Positions 1-7,527 of a stretch of 9,473 nt of DNA are shown here, piece by piece. The notes below the pieces were generated by a model that was given only the letters and a program-made list of their open reading frames with translations, did not search any database and was not told where the DNA came from. The stretch comes from Clostridiales bacterium. GTDB lineage: Bacteria; Bacillota; Clostridia; Peptostreptococcales; Anaerovoracaceae. A program made the translations under genes and the position numbers. The stretch lies in assembly GCA_012799165.1 (NCBI GenBank), contig JAAZLU010000087.1:1-9473 (forward strand), given 5' to 3'. Positions within the stretch are counted from its first letter, which is position 1. Each line of letters begins with the position of its first letter.

Positions 1-1486
1 CCTCGCAGTCTAAAACAGCATCGAAGGAGACTCGCGGCGTTCCGCTCAGCCTCGTTACCTGCTCAAAGCTTTTTGTAAATAATCTTGCAGACCACTCGTT
101 TGTCGTTCCGCATAATGCCTGCAGCCATTCACCCTGATTATCGGCCTCTCTGTCGTAGGGGGACAATGAAAGGTCGTCGGTAAAGTTTAGCTTCCCCTCC
201 TCCGGCGAATCGCCTTCGATAAGCAAGGCGTTTTTCGCAGCGCAATATGTCTTCTTTTTACTGTCTTTTGGTGGCCAGCATTCCGACAAGAGCCATTCTT
301 TCGGGTCCAGGTTGCTTTCAACGCAGGCTCCGACAAGCCTGTCCATTATCCCATTGTCCTTATCTAGTAGCCAATAGTCGAGCCAATCGTAAAAGATATT
401 GTTAAAATCGATGTCTTCAAGCGTATTTATTCGTATATGCTCGCCTTGATGAAGCAGCATGCGGCATGGAATGCCCCGTGCGTTCAACTCGACCCACATC
501 GGTGCGCACTGATTCATCTTGACATTCCAGTCGTTGATGCCGTGAACAATAAGAGCACTCGCGCGCATCTTGGAGGAATGTTTTTTGTAGTTTCTTTCGT
601 CCCAAAAACGATTGTATGTACCATTTGCACGGTCATTATCCACGCGCATAAATTCGCTATAACGAGCATAGGCATCCGATATATCGGCCCAGTCCTTCTC
701 GTCGAGGCGACGGCTCATGCAGTAGTCGGATAACAGATCGATGTCGTCTCCCTGCCAATCGAGAGCAGGGCTGCACAATCCATTCTGGCGGTAATAATCG
801 TACCAGTTACTGATGCCCGCTTCCGGTATGATGGTTATCAATCCGTCAACGCCTGTCGAGGCAACTCCCCAGCAGGTAGTCCCCACGTAGCTTTTGCCGG
901 TCATGCCGACCTTCTTGTTGCACCAAGATGCTTCAACAGATATCGATGATGTAAGGTCCGTAAAGGCGTTTACTCGTCCGCAGAGCCAATCTATGACGGA
1001 CTTAAACGCTAAAACCTCATTGCGCGATCCCGTGGAAATAAAACCTTCGGACCCCTTAGTTCCGAGCCCTCCGCAGAATACTACCGCATATCCTCTTGAG
1101 GGGAGAGTCTGATAAAAGGGATTATTATTTTTTAGTACCACATCAAATAAGGAAGCATCGACCGGAGACGAAAAAGCCGCTCCGGCGGGCTTGCGAGGAG
1201 TTATCTCCGGCAAGCGTTCGGGTTTAAATAAAAGATCTTCCGGTGTAAAGTTGTGCGCTTCCTGAACAGGCAGTTCCATGTCGACATTATGGAGAGTATA
1301 AAGATCTTCGTTGCATTCCATCATGTATGGATTTGCTATAAAAACAGCGGGAACCGGATTCCTTGCGGAAGCATTTTGCGGCAGCAAAATATAGCAGGCA
1401 ATCAAATCCCTTTTTCCGTCAGCGTCTGTATCCAGCGGCGTCTCGACATAAACTCTCTCATATTTTACATTTTTGATACTTTCCAA
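1..1486 (-). CDS. pepX: Xaa-Pro dipeptidyl-peptidase (S15 family, PepX-like), 3' end beyond the window
   Basis: Serine peptidase expected to remove N-terminal X-Pro dipeptides from peptides, probably in the cytoplasm because no signal peptide is visible. About 495 residues can be read and the C-terminus lies off the left edge. Visible marks are ETPLDTDADGKRDLI near residues 15-29, the nucleophile elbow GKSYVG with Ser199, HGINDWNVK with Asp319, and LHQGEH with His350. The Ser-Asp distance of 120 and Asp-His distance of 31 closely match Lactococcus PepX (Ser348, Asp468, His498). RLSGTPRV near the edge marks the start of the C-terminal beta domain. The start is TTG at 1486, placed 8 bases after AAGGAG at 1495-1500; the first in-frame ATG is about 55 codons further in and would cut conserved sequence. 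Compared with lactic PepX about 150 N-terminal residues are missing. Cysteine is frequent (about 15 visible). A broader CocE/NonD-type hydrolase is the alternative reading. Confidence 0.82.
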   Translation of the reverse strand, partial: MESIKNVKYERVYVETPLDTDADGKRDLIACYILLPQNASARNPVPAVFIANPYMMECNEDLYTLHNVDMELPVQEAHNFTPEDLLFKPERLPEITPRKPAGAAFSSPVDASLFDVVLKNNNPFYQTLPSRGYAVVFCGGLGTKGSEGFISTGSRNEVLAFKSVIDWLCGRVNAFTDLTSSISVEASWCNKKVGMTGKSYVGTTCWGVASTGVDGLITIIPEAGISNWYDYYRQNGLCSPALDWQGDDIDLLSDYCMSRRLDEKDWADISDAYARYSEFMRVDNDRANGTYNRFWDERNYKKHSSKMRASALIVHGINDWNVKMNQCAPMWVELNARGIPCRMLLHQGEHIRINTLEDIDFNNIFYDWLDYWLLDKDNGIMDRLVGACVESNLDPKEWLLSECWPPKDSKKKTYCAAKNALLIEGDSPEEGKLNFTDDLSLSPYDREADNQGEWLQALCGTTNEWSARLFTKSFEQVTRLSGTPRVSFDAVLDCE

Positions 1487-1494
1487 AAGAACCA

Positions 1495-1500
1495 CTCCTT
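1495..1500 (-). promoter_or_regulatory. Shine-Dalgarno site that fixes the TTG start of pepX
   Basis: AAGGAG on the minus strand lies 8 bases before TTG at 1486-1484. An in-frame GTG at 1495-1493 overlaps the site itself and is therefore unlikely to be the start. No ATG is available nearby. Confidence 0.65.
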
Positions 1501-1502
1501 TC

Positions 1503-1539
1503 ACAAAGAAGAGAACAGCGTAGCTTAAAGCTACGCTGT
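1503..1539 (-). terminator. Rho-independent-like hairpin between the MFS gene and pepX
   Basis: ACAGCGTAGC at 1515-1524 pairs perfectly with GCTACGCTGT at 1530-1539 around a five-base loop, and two further A-T pairs could form inside the loop. On the minus strand the stem is followed by the pyrimidine-rich run TCTCTTCTTT, an imperfect U tract; on the plus strand no U tract follows, so it acts leftward if at all. It begins 13 bases after the MFS stop codon and its tail reaches almost to the pepX Shine-Dalgarno site, so it could be a full terminator, a partial terminator or an mRNA-stabilising intercistronic hairpin. Confidence 0.55.
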
Positions 1540-1552
1540 CCTTAGTTATGAA

Positions 1553-2845
1553 CTATGCGTCAATTTCAGCAATCGCATCGGGTTCAGCTACATTTATCTT
1601 ATCCAGATACCTCTTCCAAAGCCTTACGAAAACCATTCCCACAATCATCATTACAACCAAGAATCCAAAATAGTAATAGTAACCTGTGGGTCCTTCGCTT
1701 TGATCGATGAGCCTTCCGGCAAGCAGCGAGCAGAATATCTCCGGCAAATATCCGATTGTTGATATTACGCCTGCAGCGGTCCCGGAAAGATGCTCAGGAA
1801 TTTTGCCCTCTTCCATCATAGACCAGGACAGAGAGTAGTTTATGTTAAAGAATATATAAATTACCAGATAAACTATGATATAAGGAATGATGCTGGAGGC
1901 TTGATGCGGGAACAACAGGCAGACCACGGTACCTATAGCAGGAATTATGAAACCCAAGAGGAAAACCTTTGAAGTGCCAAATTTATCAACAAAATGACCT
2001 CCGATGAATGCCGATAAGGGGGCTAACCAGCGCCTAAAGGCCGCAAGAAGTGCTCCTACTGTAACAGTCATGCCTAAGAAAGATGTGGCGTACGGCACAA
2101 AATAGTAAATTGACATCGTAAAGCAATAAATGCAGAATGTTACCATTCCGACCATCCATACTGCGGGAAGCTTTAAAACTTCACCAAGATTCTTAAAGCT
2201 GACCTTTTGTTCGTCCGCTACTATACTGTTCTTTGTCGTAAAGAATACAAATATACCTATAAGGCAAGTAAGTACCGAGAGGAATATAATTACATAGCGC
2301 ATGCCGTTTACGTCATCACCCAGCTTTTTTACACCCATAGAATACGCAAGAACGGCCAGCGGGGCAACAATAGCGGATACTACCCCTCTCCAACCTTCAA
2401 ACCAACCGAAGGCCTTGCCCTGATCTTCCTGATCGGACATGATGCGGGTCGCTTTAACACATGCCGGCCAAAATGCAAACAGCGAGGTAAATCCCCAGAA
2501 TGCATATAACCCGCAGAGCCAGCCGAAGCTTAAGGGCAGAAGGTGCAAAAATCCGCCCAATCCGGTGCCGAGCAAAGAGATGGTCAAAATATTGCGCACC
2601 GAAACTTTATCAGCAAGATATCCGCCAAAGAAATAGCTTATCATTCCGAATACTCCGTAGATGCTTCCAAAGACACCCATCTGAGTATTTGTCAGGTTGT
2701 AGACACTAAGATATGCATCATAGTAATCATAACGAAAGTATGGAAGGTAGTAGATGATGGTTCCCCCGGCGGCGATAATGACTATCGCGAGAAAATTTCG
2801 AGATAATTTCTCGCCAAAGCCGAGTTTTTTCATTAATTCTTTCAT
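1553..2845 (-). CDS. MFS transporter, first of two paralogues (430 aa)
   Basis: Inner-membrane major facilitator superfamily carrier of 430 residues with about 12 hydrophobic segments in two sixes, split by a hydrophilic loop near residues 204-225. The MFS loop 2-3 signature appears as GGYLADKVSVRN (74-85) and again in the second half as GGHFVDKFGTSK (282-293). Other marks are LPYFRYDYYD (34-43) at the end of helix 1, a tryptophan-led segment from W341 with a following EE pair, and YLPEIF (366-371) in a late helix with an acidic residue inside the membrane. The start ATG has AAAGGAG at 2854-2860 with an 8-base spacer. It shares these motifs with the MFS gene just upstream (3093-4400), so the two look like diverged duplicates. 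The substrate cannot be read from sequence; peptides, amino acids or organic acids would suit the neighbours. Confidence 0.88.
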   Translation of the reverse strand: MKELMKKLGFGEKLSRNFLAIVIIAAGGTIIYYLPYFRYDYYDAYLSVYNLTNTQMGVFGSIYGVFGMISYFFGGYLADKVSVRNILTISLLGTGLGGFLHLLPLSFGWLCGLYAFWGFTSLFAFWPACVKATRIMSDQEDQGKAFGWFEGWRGVVSAIVAPLAVLAYSMGVKKLGDDVNGMRYVIIFLSVLTCLIGIFVFFTTKNSIVADEQKVSFKNLGEVLKLPAVWMVGMVTFCIYCFTMSIYYFVPYATSFLGMTVTVGALLAAFRRWLAPLSAFIGGHFVDKFGTSKVFLLGFIIPAIGTVVCLLFPHQASSIIPYIIVYLVIYIFFNINYSLSWSMMEEGKIPEHLSGTAAGVISTIGYLPEIFCSLLAGRLIDQSEGPTGYYYYFGFLVVMMIVGMVFVRLWKRYLDKINVAEPDAIAEIDA

Positions 2846-3092
2846 TTTTTTATCTCCTTTTTATTCTCCGAGCTTCATAAAAACCGACCATGTCCAGAAG
2901 AGCAAGAAATTGCTGTTAATACTAACCCGACTGACAAGGTGGTAATATCAGGATCTATTAAAATCTTTTCCTCCTTCCTTTACGACGCAATCTAACTTAC
3001 TTAACATTTCCTGAAATTCCAATAATATGTTGATGAAACTTGGGTTCTAAGTTTAATATTCCGCCCGGCTATTTATATTAGGGGGACGAGGA
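2846..3092. other. 247-base gap between the two MFS genes
   Basis: AT-rich gap with no convincing full gene. It holds a weak hairpin (AAACTT/AAGTTT, 3036-3054) after the upstream MFS stop, with no U tract. A poor promoter-like pair lies on the minus strand (TTGGAA at 3017-3022, 17 bases, TAAGTT at 2994-2999). There is also a strong orphan Shine-Dalgarno site at 2970-2976, described separately. The gap is long enough to carry a promoter or leader for the downstream MFS gene, but nothing in it is decisive. Confidence 0.5.
2875..2976 (-). other. Orphan Shine-Dalgarno site followed by a 29-codon frame without a standard start
   Basis: AAGGAGG at 2970-2976 is as strong as any site in the window, but the codon at the right distance (5 bases) is ATT at 2962-2964. 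From there a frame of 29 codons runs to TGA at 2875-2877, 29 bases before the MFS start codon at 2845. The predicted peptide begins with ILIDPDITT and has a hydrophobic middle (LSVGLVLTAISC). It may be a leader peptide with a rare ATT start, a decayed small gene, or chance purine-rich sequence. Confidence 0.25.
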
Positions 3093-4400
3093 CTAAATGT
3101 CCGACTCCGCAGGACTCGATTCTTCTATCCCCTTGCCGCTTAGGACGCGATGCCGAAGCGTAAAGCACAATACTATAGCCACTACGCACAATAGACCCAA
3201 TGTCAGGAAGATGCGAAAATACCCGTCATTACCATGTACATCGAGCCAGTTGCCGAATACGGTGTGGAGGAACAGATCCGGCATATAAACAAATATTGAA
3301 CATATTCCGACTGCGGTGGCAGCATACAGCGTCGGTATTCGTATTTCCGTCAATATTGACCACATTATGCCGTACATCATTACGGAGAAGAGGCCCGCAC
3401 AGAAGGAAATTGCAATACATACATTGCGGCTTTCCGGACTGGCCGGTACAAGCAATACTCCGGTATATAACAGTCCCAGCAACACAAATCCTATAACGTA
3501 AGTTCTGAGGGTGGACTTCATAACTTTATCTGCAAATTTGCCAAGTACAGGGCAGAAGAAGAAAAAGACATAAGTCCTCAATATTGAAAGTAGTGCCGAC
3601 TCGGAAGCATCGACACCGAGCGCCGAGGTAAAGTATGGGGTGAAGTAAGATGAACAGCTGTATACCGCATACATGCAAAACATTAGGGCAGAAGCTATCC
3701 AAATATTCGGATTTGAAAGAGCTTTCGGTACATCACGAAAGCGAAACTTTTCTTCATCGGCATCAAGATCCTCGTGGTCTTTGTAGGTTATCGCGACCAG
3801 AATACCAGCCACAAAGTGAACTATCGACATCGCCATTATTACAGCAAACATCGCTTTTTTGTGGTCTTCAATAGAAGGCGCATCGACAGAAATATATTTG
3901 CTGTACAAACCCCAGAACAGGAAACTGGTTAAAACTGCAATAACCCCACTCAATGCATAATATAGACCGTAAATTGTACCTTGCGTATCCTTTGTTCCCG
4001 TAAGCCTTATGGCTTTCATCAAGGCCACCCACATAACAAAACTGGTGGATAAGCCGAACAAAAACCAGACAATATACGCTGTAGCGCGGTTCATCGAGAA
4101 ACAAAGAATCAGTCCAAGAATTCCGGTTCCGAAAAGAGAAAATAGCATGCACTTTTTGGCTGACCACCTGTCGGCAACAAGCCCTCCGGGAATATAAAGT
4201 AGCATGCACGAAGTCGCATAGACAGATAGCAACATTCCGGACTGTGCGTTAGTAAGATCAAACGCAGCCAAAAGCGAGTCATAGTATGCATACTTAAGAT
4301 ACGGAAGCTCGTAGATGACAGAGCCTGCAAGAGATAGTCCAACGATAGTCAATACAAGACGCGGGGTCCATTGGATTTTACCCTTTTTTTCATTACTCAT
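3093..4400 (-). CDS. MFS transporter, second paralogue (435 aa)
   Basis: Inner-membrane major facilitator superfamily carrier of 435 residues with about 12 hydrophobic segments and a charged central loop (about 206-228). The MFS signature is GGLVADRWSAKK (72-83), with a weaker second-half copy around LGKFADKVMKSTLR (286-299). It shares with the downstream MFS protein the pattern LPYxxYxYYD (here 32-41), LTNxQxG (49-55), a late WS-x(2)-[TM]E segment starting at W347, and a YMPDLF motif (372-377) with an intramembrane acidic residue. The start ATG follows AAAAGGAGG at 4407-4415 by 6 bases. It lies 73 bases after the YitT gene on the same strand, with no terminator visible between them, so co-transcription is likely. 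The substrate is unknown; transport of peptides, amino acids or acid end products is inferred only from context. Confidence 0.88.
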   Translation of the reverse strand: MSNEKKGKIQWTPRLVLTIVGLSLAGSVIYELPYLKYAYYDSLLAAFDLTNAQSGMLLSVYATSCMLLYIPGGLVADRWSAKKCMLFSLFGTGILGLILCFSMNRATAYIVWFLFGLSTSFVMWVALMKAIRLTGTKDTQGTIYGLYYALSGVIAVLTSFLFWGLYSKYISVDAPSIEDHKKAMFAVIMAMSIVHFVAGILVAITYKDHEDLDADEEKFRFRDVPKALSNPNIWIASALMFCMYAVYSCSSYFTPYFTSALGVDASESALLSILRTYVFFFFCPVLGKFADKVMKSTLRTYVIGFVLLGLLYTGVLLVPASPESRNVCIAISFCAGLFSVMMYGIMWSILTEIRIPTLYAATAVGICSIFVYMPDLFLHTVFGNWLDVHGNDGYFRIFLTLGLLCVVAIVLCFTLRHRVLSGKGIEESSPAESDI

Positions 4401-4447
4401 AATATACCTCCTTTTCGCGTCAATTCAGTAAACAAGGATTGTATCAA
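4397..4447 (-). other. Possible 16-codon leader ORF coupled to the MFS gene
   Basis: Between YitT and the MFS gene, a second strong Shine-Dalgarno site (AAGGAGG, 4459-4465) has no ATG after it. A TTG at 4447-4445 (11-base spacer) opens a frame of 16 codons whose TGA stop overlaps the MFS ATG as ATGA, the usual layout of translational coupling. A CTG at 4451-4449 has a better 7-base spacer and gives an 8-codon frame ending at 4425. Either could be a leader; chance is also possible. Confidence 0.25.
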
Positions 4448-4473
4448 TCAGTGTTTCACCTCCTTTTTTACTA

Positions 4474-5400
4474 TTATGGGCGGATATCAGAGACTTCAAG
4501 GCTTCGGTTTGCGGAATTTTCGTAGCGTCCGCCCTCTTCCTGAAAACCTCCGCCATGCACTTCTTTAGCATGGACTTCAATAACAAAGGCTTTTTTATCG
4601 AACTCGCTGATAAGGTCTTTAAGAATATAAATCTCACGCGGTCGCACTACAGCTAAAAGTATATTCTTGTCGGTGTTCTTATAAAGCCCGGTTCCTTTTT
4701 GCAGCGTTGCGGTTCGATGCAGACGGTGGAATATGGCATCGGCCATTATCCTGGGATCCTTTTCGGTTATTATATAACACAAATTAGCGTCGTTAAACCC
4801 TGCAATGATTCTATCTGTGCAAACTGAACAGACGAACAGCGCAGTCATGGCGTAAACAGCCAACTCCAAATCCTTATATACTGTTATAGCCAACAATATC
4901 GTAAAACCGTCGACTATCAAAAACATCCGACCGAGTGATATCCCGCGGAATTTTATCAATCGAGCCACCAAATCGGTTCCACCGCAGGATGCATTAGCCT
5001 TAAGAAGCGCTACCGCCCCCACTCCGTAGAGAACCCCGCCGAATATTGATGCGGCCAGCAGATTATCTGTTATAGTCGGCAGAAATGACAACAAGTCGAC
5101 CATGCCCGAATAAACTACACTTCCGAGTAAAGTCTTCGCGGTATATGACCATCCCTTCGAAAGGCCAGCCCATATCAAAAACGGAACATTCATAATAAAT
5201 ACAAATAAACCTACATGTATGGGCACAACATAATTTATTATAGTGGCTATTCCGGCAAAACCGCCTGCAGCTATGTTATTTTCTATAAAAAATAAGTTCA
5301 ATGCAAGGGCATACAGAAGATTTCCTGCAAGAAAATAGGCGGCTTGAGAAACAGCTTTGCGAAGCTTTTTATTCTCGATTTTTATTTTCGCAAACTTCAT
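4474..5400 (-). CDS. YitT family membrane protein with C-terminal DUF2179 domain (308 aa)
   Basis: Integral membrane protein of the YitT/DUF161 family; the molecular function of the family is not well established. About five or six hydrophobic segments fill residues 18-205, and the family's glycine-rich signature is visible as NASCGGTDLVA (136-146). The soluble C-terminal domain (about 207-286) is DUF2179, with KGTGLYKN (235-242) and the closing EVHGGGF (280-286). A further 22 charged residues follow that typical end. The start codon overlaps the stop of the acyl-CoA synthetase gene as ATGA (5397-5400), and there is only a weak GAGG upstream, so translation is probably coupled. Its place inside a fermentation operon suggests a link to movement or sensing of an acid or amino acid, but that is inference. 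Confidence 0.9.
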   Translation of the reverse strand: MKFAKIKIENKKLRKAVSQAAYFLAGNLLYALALNLFFIENNIAAGGFAGIATIINYVVPIHVGLFVFIMNVPFLIWAGLSKGWSYTAKTLLGSVVYSGMVDLLSFLPTITDNLLAASIFGGVLYGVGAVALLKANASCGGTDLVARLIKFRGISLGRMFLIVDGFTILLAITVYKDLELAVYAMTALFVCSVCTDRIIAGFNDANLCYIITEKDPRIMADAIFHRLHRTATLQKGTGLYKNTDKNILLAVVRPREIYILKDLISEFDKKAFVIEVHAKEVHGGGFQEEGGRYENSANRSLEVSDIRP

Positions 5401-7514
5401 GTTACTAGCCCTCGGTCAGTCTGCGGACACTCATCAAACACTATAAGTGCATCCACTGCACAAACGCCTTTTTCGTACACGAAAACAGGATTAATATCCA
5501 ATTCCACCAGACTGTCTTTGTATTCGACAGCAATTTCAGATACGGCTACTATCAGCTTTGCCAGTGCCTCGCGGTCGCATGGCGGATATCCGCGGTAACC
5601 TGCAAGAAGCTTATCGGCCTTAAGCTGCGACAACATGTCTAATGCTTCTGTTTCGCTTACTGGCGCAAGACGGATTTGGACATCGCGGAACACTTCCACA
5701 AAAACACCGCCCATGCCTACGAGCACACAGGGTCCAAGCTGCGGGTCATTATTTATGCCAACTATAACTTCTGTACCGATCGGGGCCATGCGCTGAACAA
5801 GAATCCCCTCTATGTAAGCATCGGGGCGCAGCTTGTTTACATTTTGCATGATGCGATCGTAGGCTAGGCGCACGGCTGTCTCATCACGCAGATTGAGTTC
5901 AACACCTTTGACCTCGGTTTTGTGCTGAATCTGTGGGCTCATGATTTTAAGAACCACAGGAAATCCTATGCGTTTTGCAATCTCCACGGCGTGGTCGCAG
6001 CTGAGAGCTATTTCCTCTTCCGGAACCCTTATCCCGCGTGATGCAAAAAGAAGTTTCCCTTCGTGCTCCGAAAGAGCGATGCGTTCGGCGCGACGAGATC
6101 GGGTGGGAATGGCAGATGAAGTGTCCACTTTTGAAATATCAAACTCTGCGAATTTGCATATGTGCTGTATTATTCGAAATCCGTAAAGCGGTGGAGGAAG
6201 CACGGGAACGCCGCATTTGCGCAGAAGCTCAAGATACTCGCTATTGCGGGTATTGCCGGCAAAGGGTAGCATCAGCATCGGCACAGAATTCTCTTCCGCG
6301 GATACTATTTCGATGGCTTTTGCCATATAGTGTATTGCCGGATCCGTGATATTTTCAAGCAGAGTATAGCCTATGGATATCAAGGAAACATTCGGATCCT
6401 GCATCACTATGCGTAAAGCAGAAGCAAATCCCTCAATATCGTAGGAAAGAGTCGCCGTCATATCGAGAGGATTTGCCGGGTGTGCATAAAAAGGTAATAT
6501 CTTTCGCAATGCTTCTACGGTTTCCGCTTCGAAATCTGGAAAGGATATTCCGCAAAGGCTTCCCACATCGGCACATATTCCGGTTTCCCCTCCAGAAAGG
6601 TTCATGGACGCGACGCCGGAGGATTCGGGAAGTTTTTTAAGAGTTGCGAATGCTTCCGCCGTATATATCAGCTCCTCCAAATCGTTGACGCGTATAACAC
6701 CGAATTTTTCGAACAGTGCATCATATGCGCTATCCGAACCGGCAAGACTTCCCGTATGCGAGGCTGCTACTCTGCTTCCTTTTTCCGAACGTCCGGCTTT
6801 AAGAATTACAACCGGCTTTTTCTGTTGCGCAGCACGGCGCAAAGCATTCACAAATCGTTGTGGCTCGCTCAGTCCTTCGAGATATATGGCAAGAACCCGT
6901 GTGTCCTCATCATCTACAAGGAAATCCACAAAATCTTCGACACTCGTAACCGCACAATTCCCTACCGATATCGAGTAGCTGAAAGTGCTGGCAGGATTTT
7001 CCATCATGGACAGGCAAAGCTGGCCGCTCTGCGATACAAAGCCTACGGAACCGCGCCTGTCGCGTTCTTCAGCAATGAAAGCGAATGGATACACCATGTC
7101 TATGTAATTTACATAGCCCGCACAATTGGGACCAAGCAAGGCCATCCCCAGTTCCTCGCAAAGAGCTTTAAGGGAATTCTGCGCCGCGATGCCATCGGCC
7201 GTACCCGTTTCCTTATACCCGCTCGCATACACTATCGCCGCACCCGCCCCACATTTATGCGCCTCGCGGAGCAAGTCTTCAACAGTTCCCATCGGAGTGC
7301 AGATAACAGCCAGGTCGAAAGCCTGCGGCACATCGGACATCGAGGGATAGCACTTAACCCCGAATACGCTTGGGTATTTGGGGTTTACGAAAAAGTAACG
7401 ATCGGGCTGCATGTAGTGCATAACATTGCGGCAAGTATCGCCGCCGAAGCCCACTTTTTCACTTGCGCCGACTATACATATTCTGTTCGGCTTAAGCAAT
7501 TTAAGTATATCCAT
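5397..7514 (-). CDS. ADP-forming (NDP-forming) acyl-CoA synthetase, fused alpha-beta chain
   Basis: Catalyses acyl-CoA + ADP + phosphate to acid + CoA + ATP, giving substrate-level ATP during amino-acid or 2-oxoacid fermentation in the cytoplasm. The chain is about 705 residues. The N-terminal half has a CoA-binding Rossmann fold (CIVGASEKVG near 13-22), succinyl-CoA-synthetase-like domains, and the phosphohistidine loop AASHTGSLAGSD with His253. The C-terminal part (about 470-700) is an ATP-grasp domain with KIMSPQIQHKTEVKGVELNL including the second expected histidine, His531, plus MGGVFVEVFRD and LVELDINPV. Both histidines known to relay phosphate in archaeal ADP-forming acetyl-CoA synthetases are therefore present. 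The start chosen is the second ATG (7514), 8 bases after AAGGA; the first ATG at 7520 is only 2 bases from that site. Located directly behind the oxidoreductase genes, it likely uses their acyl-CoA products; acyl specificity cannot be told. Confidence 0.93.
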   Translation of the reverse strand: MDILKLLKPNRICIVGASEKVGFGGDTCRNVMHYMQPDRYFFVNPKYPSVFGVKCYPSMSDVPQAFDLAVICTPMGTVEDLLREAHKCGAGAAIVYASGYKETGTADGIAAQNSLKALCEELGMALLGPNCAGYVNYIDMVYPFAFIAEERDRRGSVGFVSQSGQLCLSMMENPASTFSYSISVGNCAVTSVEDFVDFLVDDEDTRVLAIYLEGLSEPQRFVNALRRAAQQKKPVVILKAGRSEKGSRVAASHTGSLAGSDSAYDALFEKFGVIRVNDLEELIYTAEAFATLKKLPESSGVASMNLSGGETGICADVGSLCGISFPDFEAETVEALRKILPFYAHPANPLDMTATLSYDIEGFASALRIVMQDPNVSLISIGYTLLENITDPAIHYMAKAIEIVSAEENSVPMLMLPFAGNTRNSEYLELLRKCGVPVLPPPLYGFRIIQHICKFAEFDISKVDTSSAIPTRSRRAERIALSEHEGKLLFASRGIRVPEEEIALSCDHAVEIAKRIGFPVVLKIMSPQIQHKTEVKGVELNLRDETAVRLAYDRIMQNVNKLRPDAYIEGILVQRMAPIGTEVIVGINNDPQLGPCVLVGMGGVFVEVFRDVQIRLAPVSETEALDMLSQLKADKLLAGYRGYPPCDREALAKLIVAVSEIAVEYKDSLVELDINPVFVYEKGVCAVDALIVFDECPQTDRGLVT

Positions 7515-7522
7515 CTGCATTA

Positions 7523-7527
7523 TCCTT
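7523..7527 (-). promoter_or_regulatory. Shine-Dalgarno site deciding the acyl-CoA synthetase start
   Basis: AAGGA overlaps the stop codon of the gamma-subunit gene. It lies 8 bases before the ATG at 7514 but only 2 bases before the ATG at 7520, which favours the shorter protein by two residues. Confidence 0.6.

Noticed and set aside
2994..3022. Sigma-70-like promoter for the downstream MFS gene
   Set aside because: TTGGAA and TAAGTT have a 17-base spacer but the -10 match is poor, and AT-rich sequence gives such pairs by chance. It is mentioned only in the gap description.
3036..3054. Hairpin after the upstream MFS gene as a terminator
   Set aside because: The stem is only six mostly A-T pairs with a seven-base loop and no U tract.
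4425..4637. Minus-strand 70-codon frame overlapping the YitT 3' end
   Set aside because: Almost all of it is out of frame within YitT and has no ribosome site at its ATG. Only its last eight codons coincide with the possible leader discussed above.
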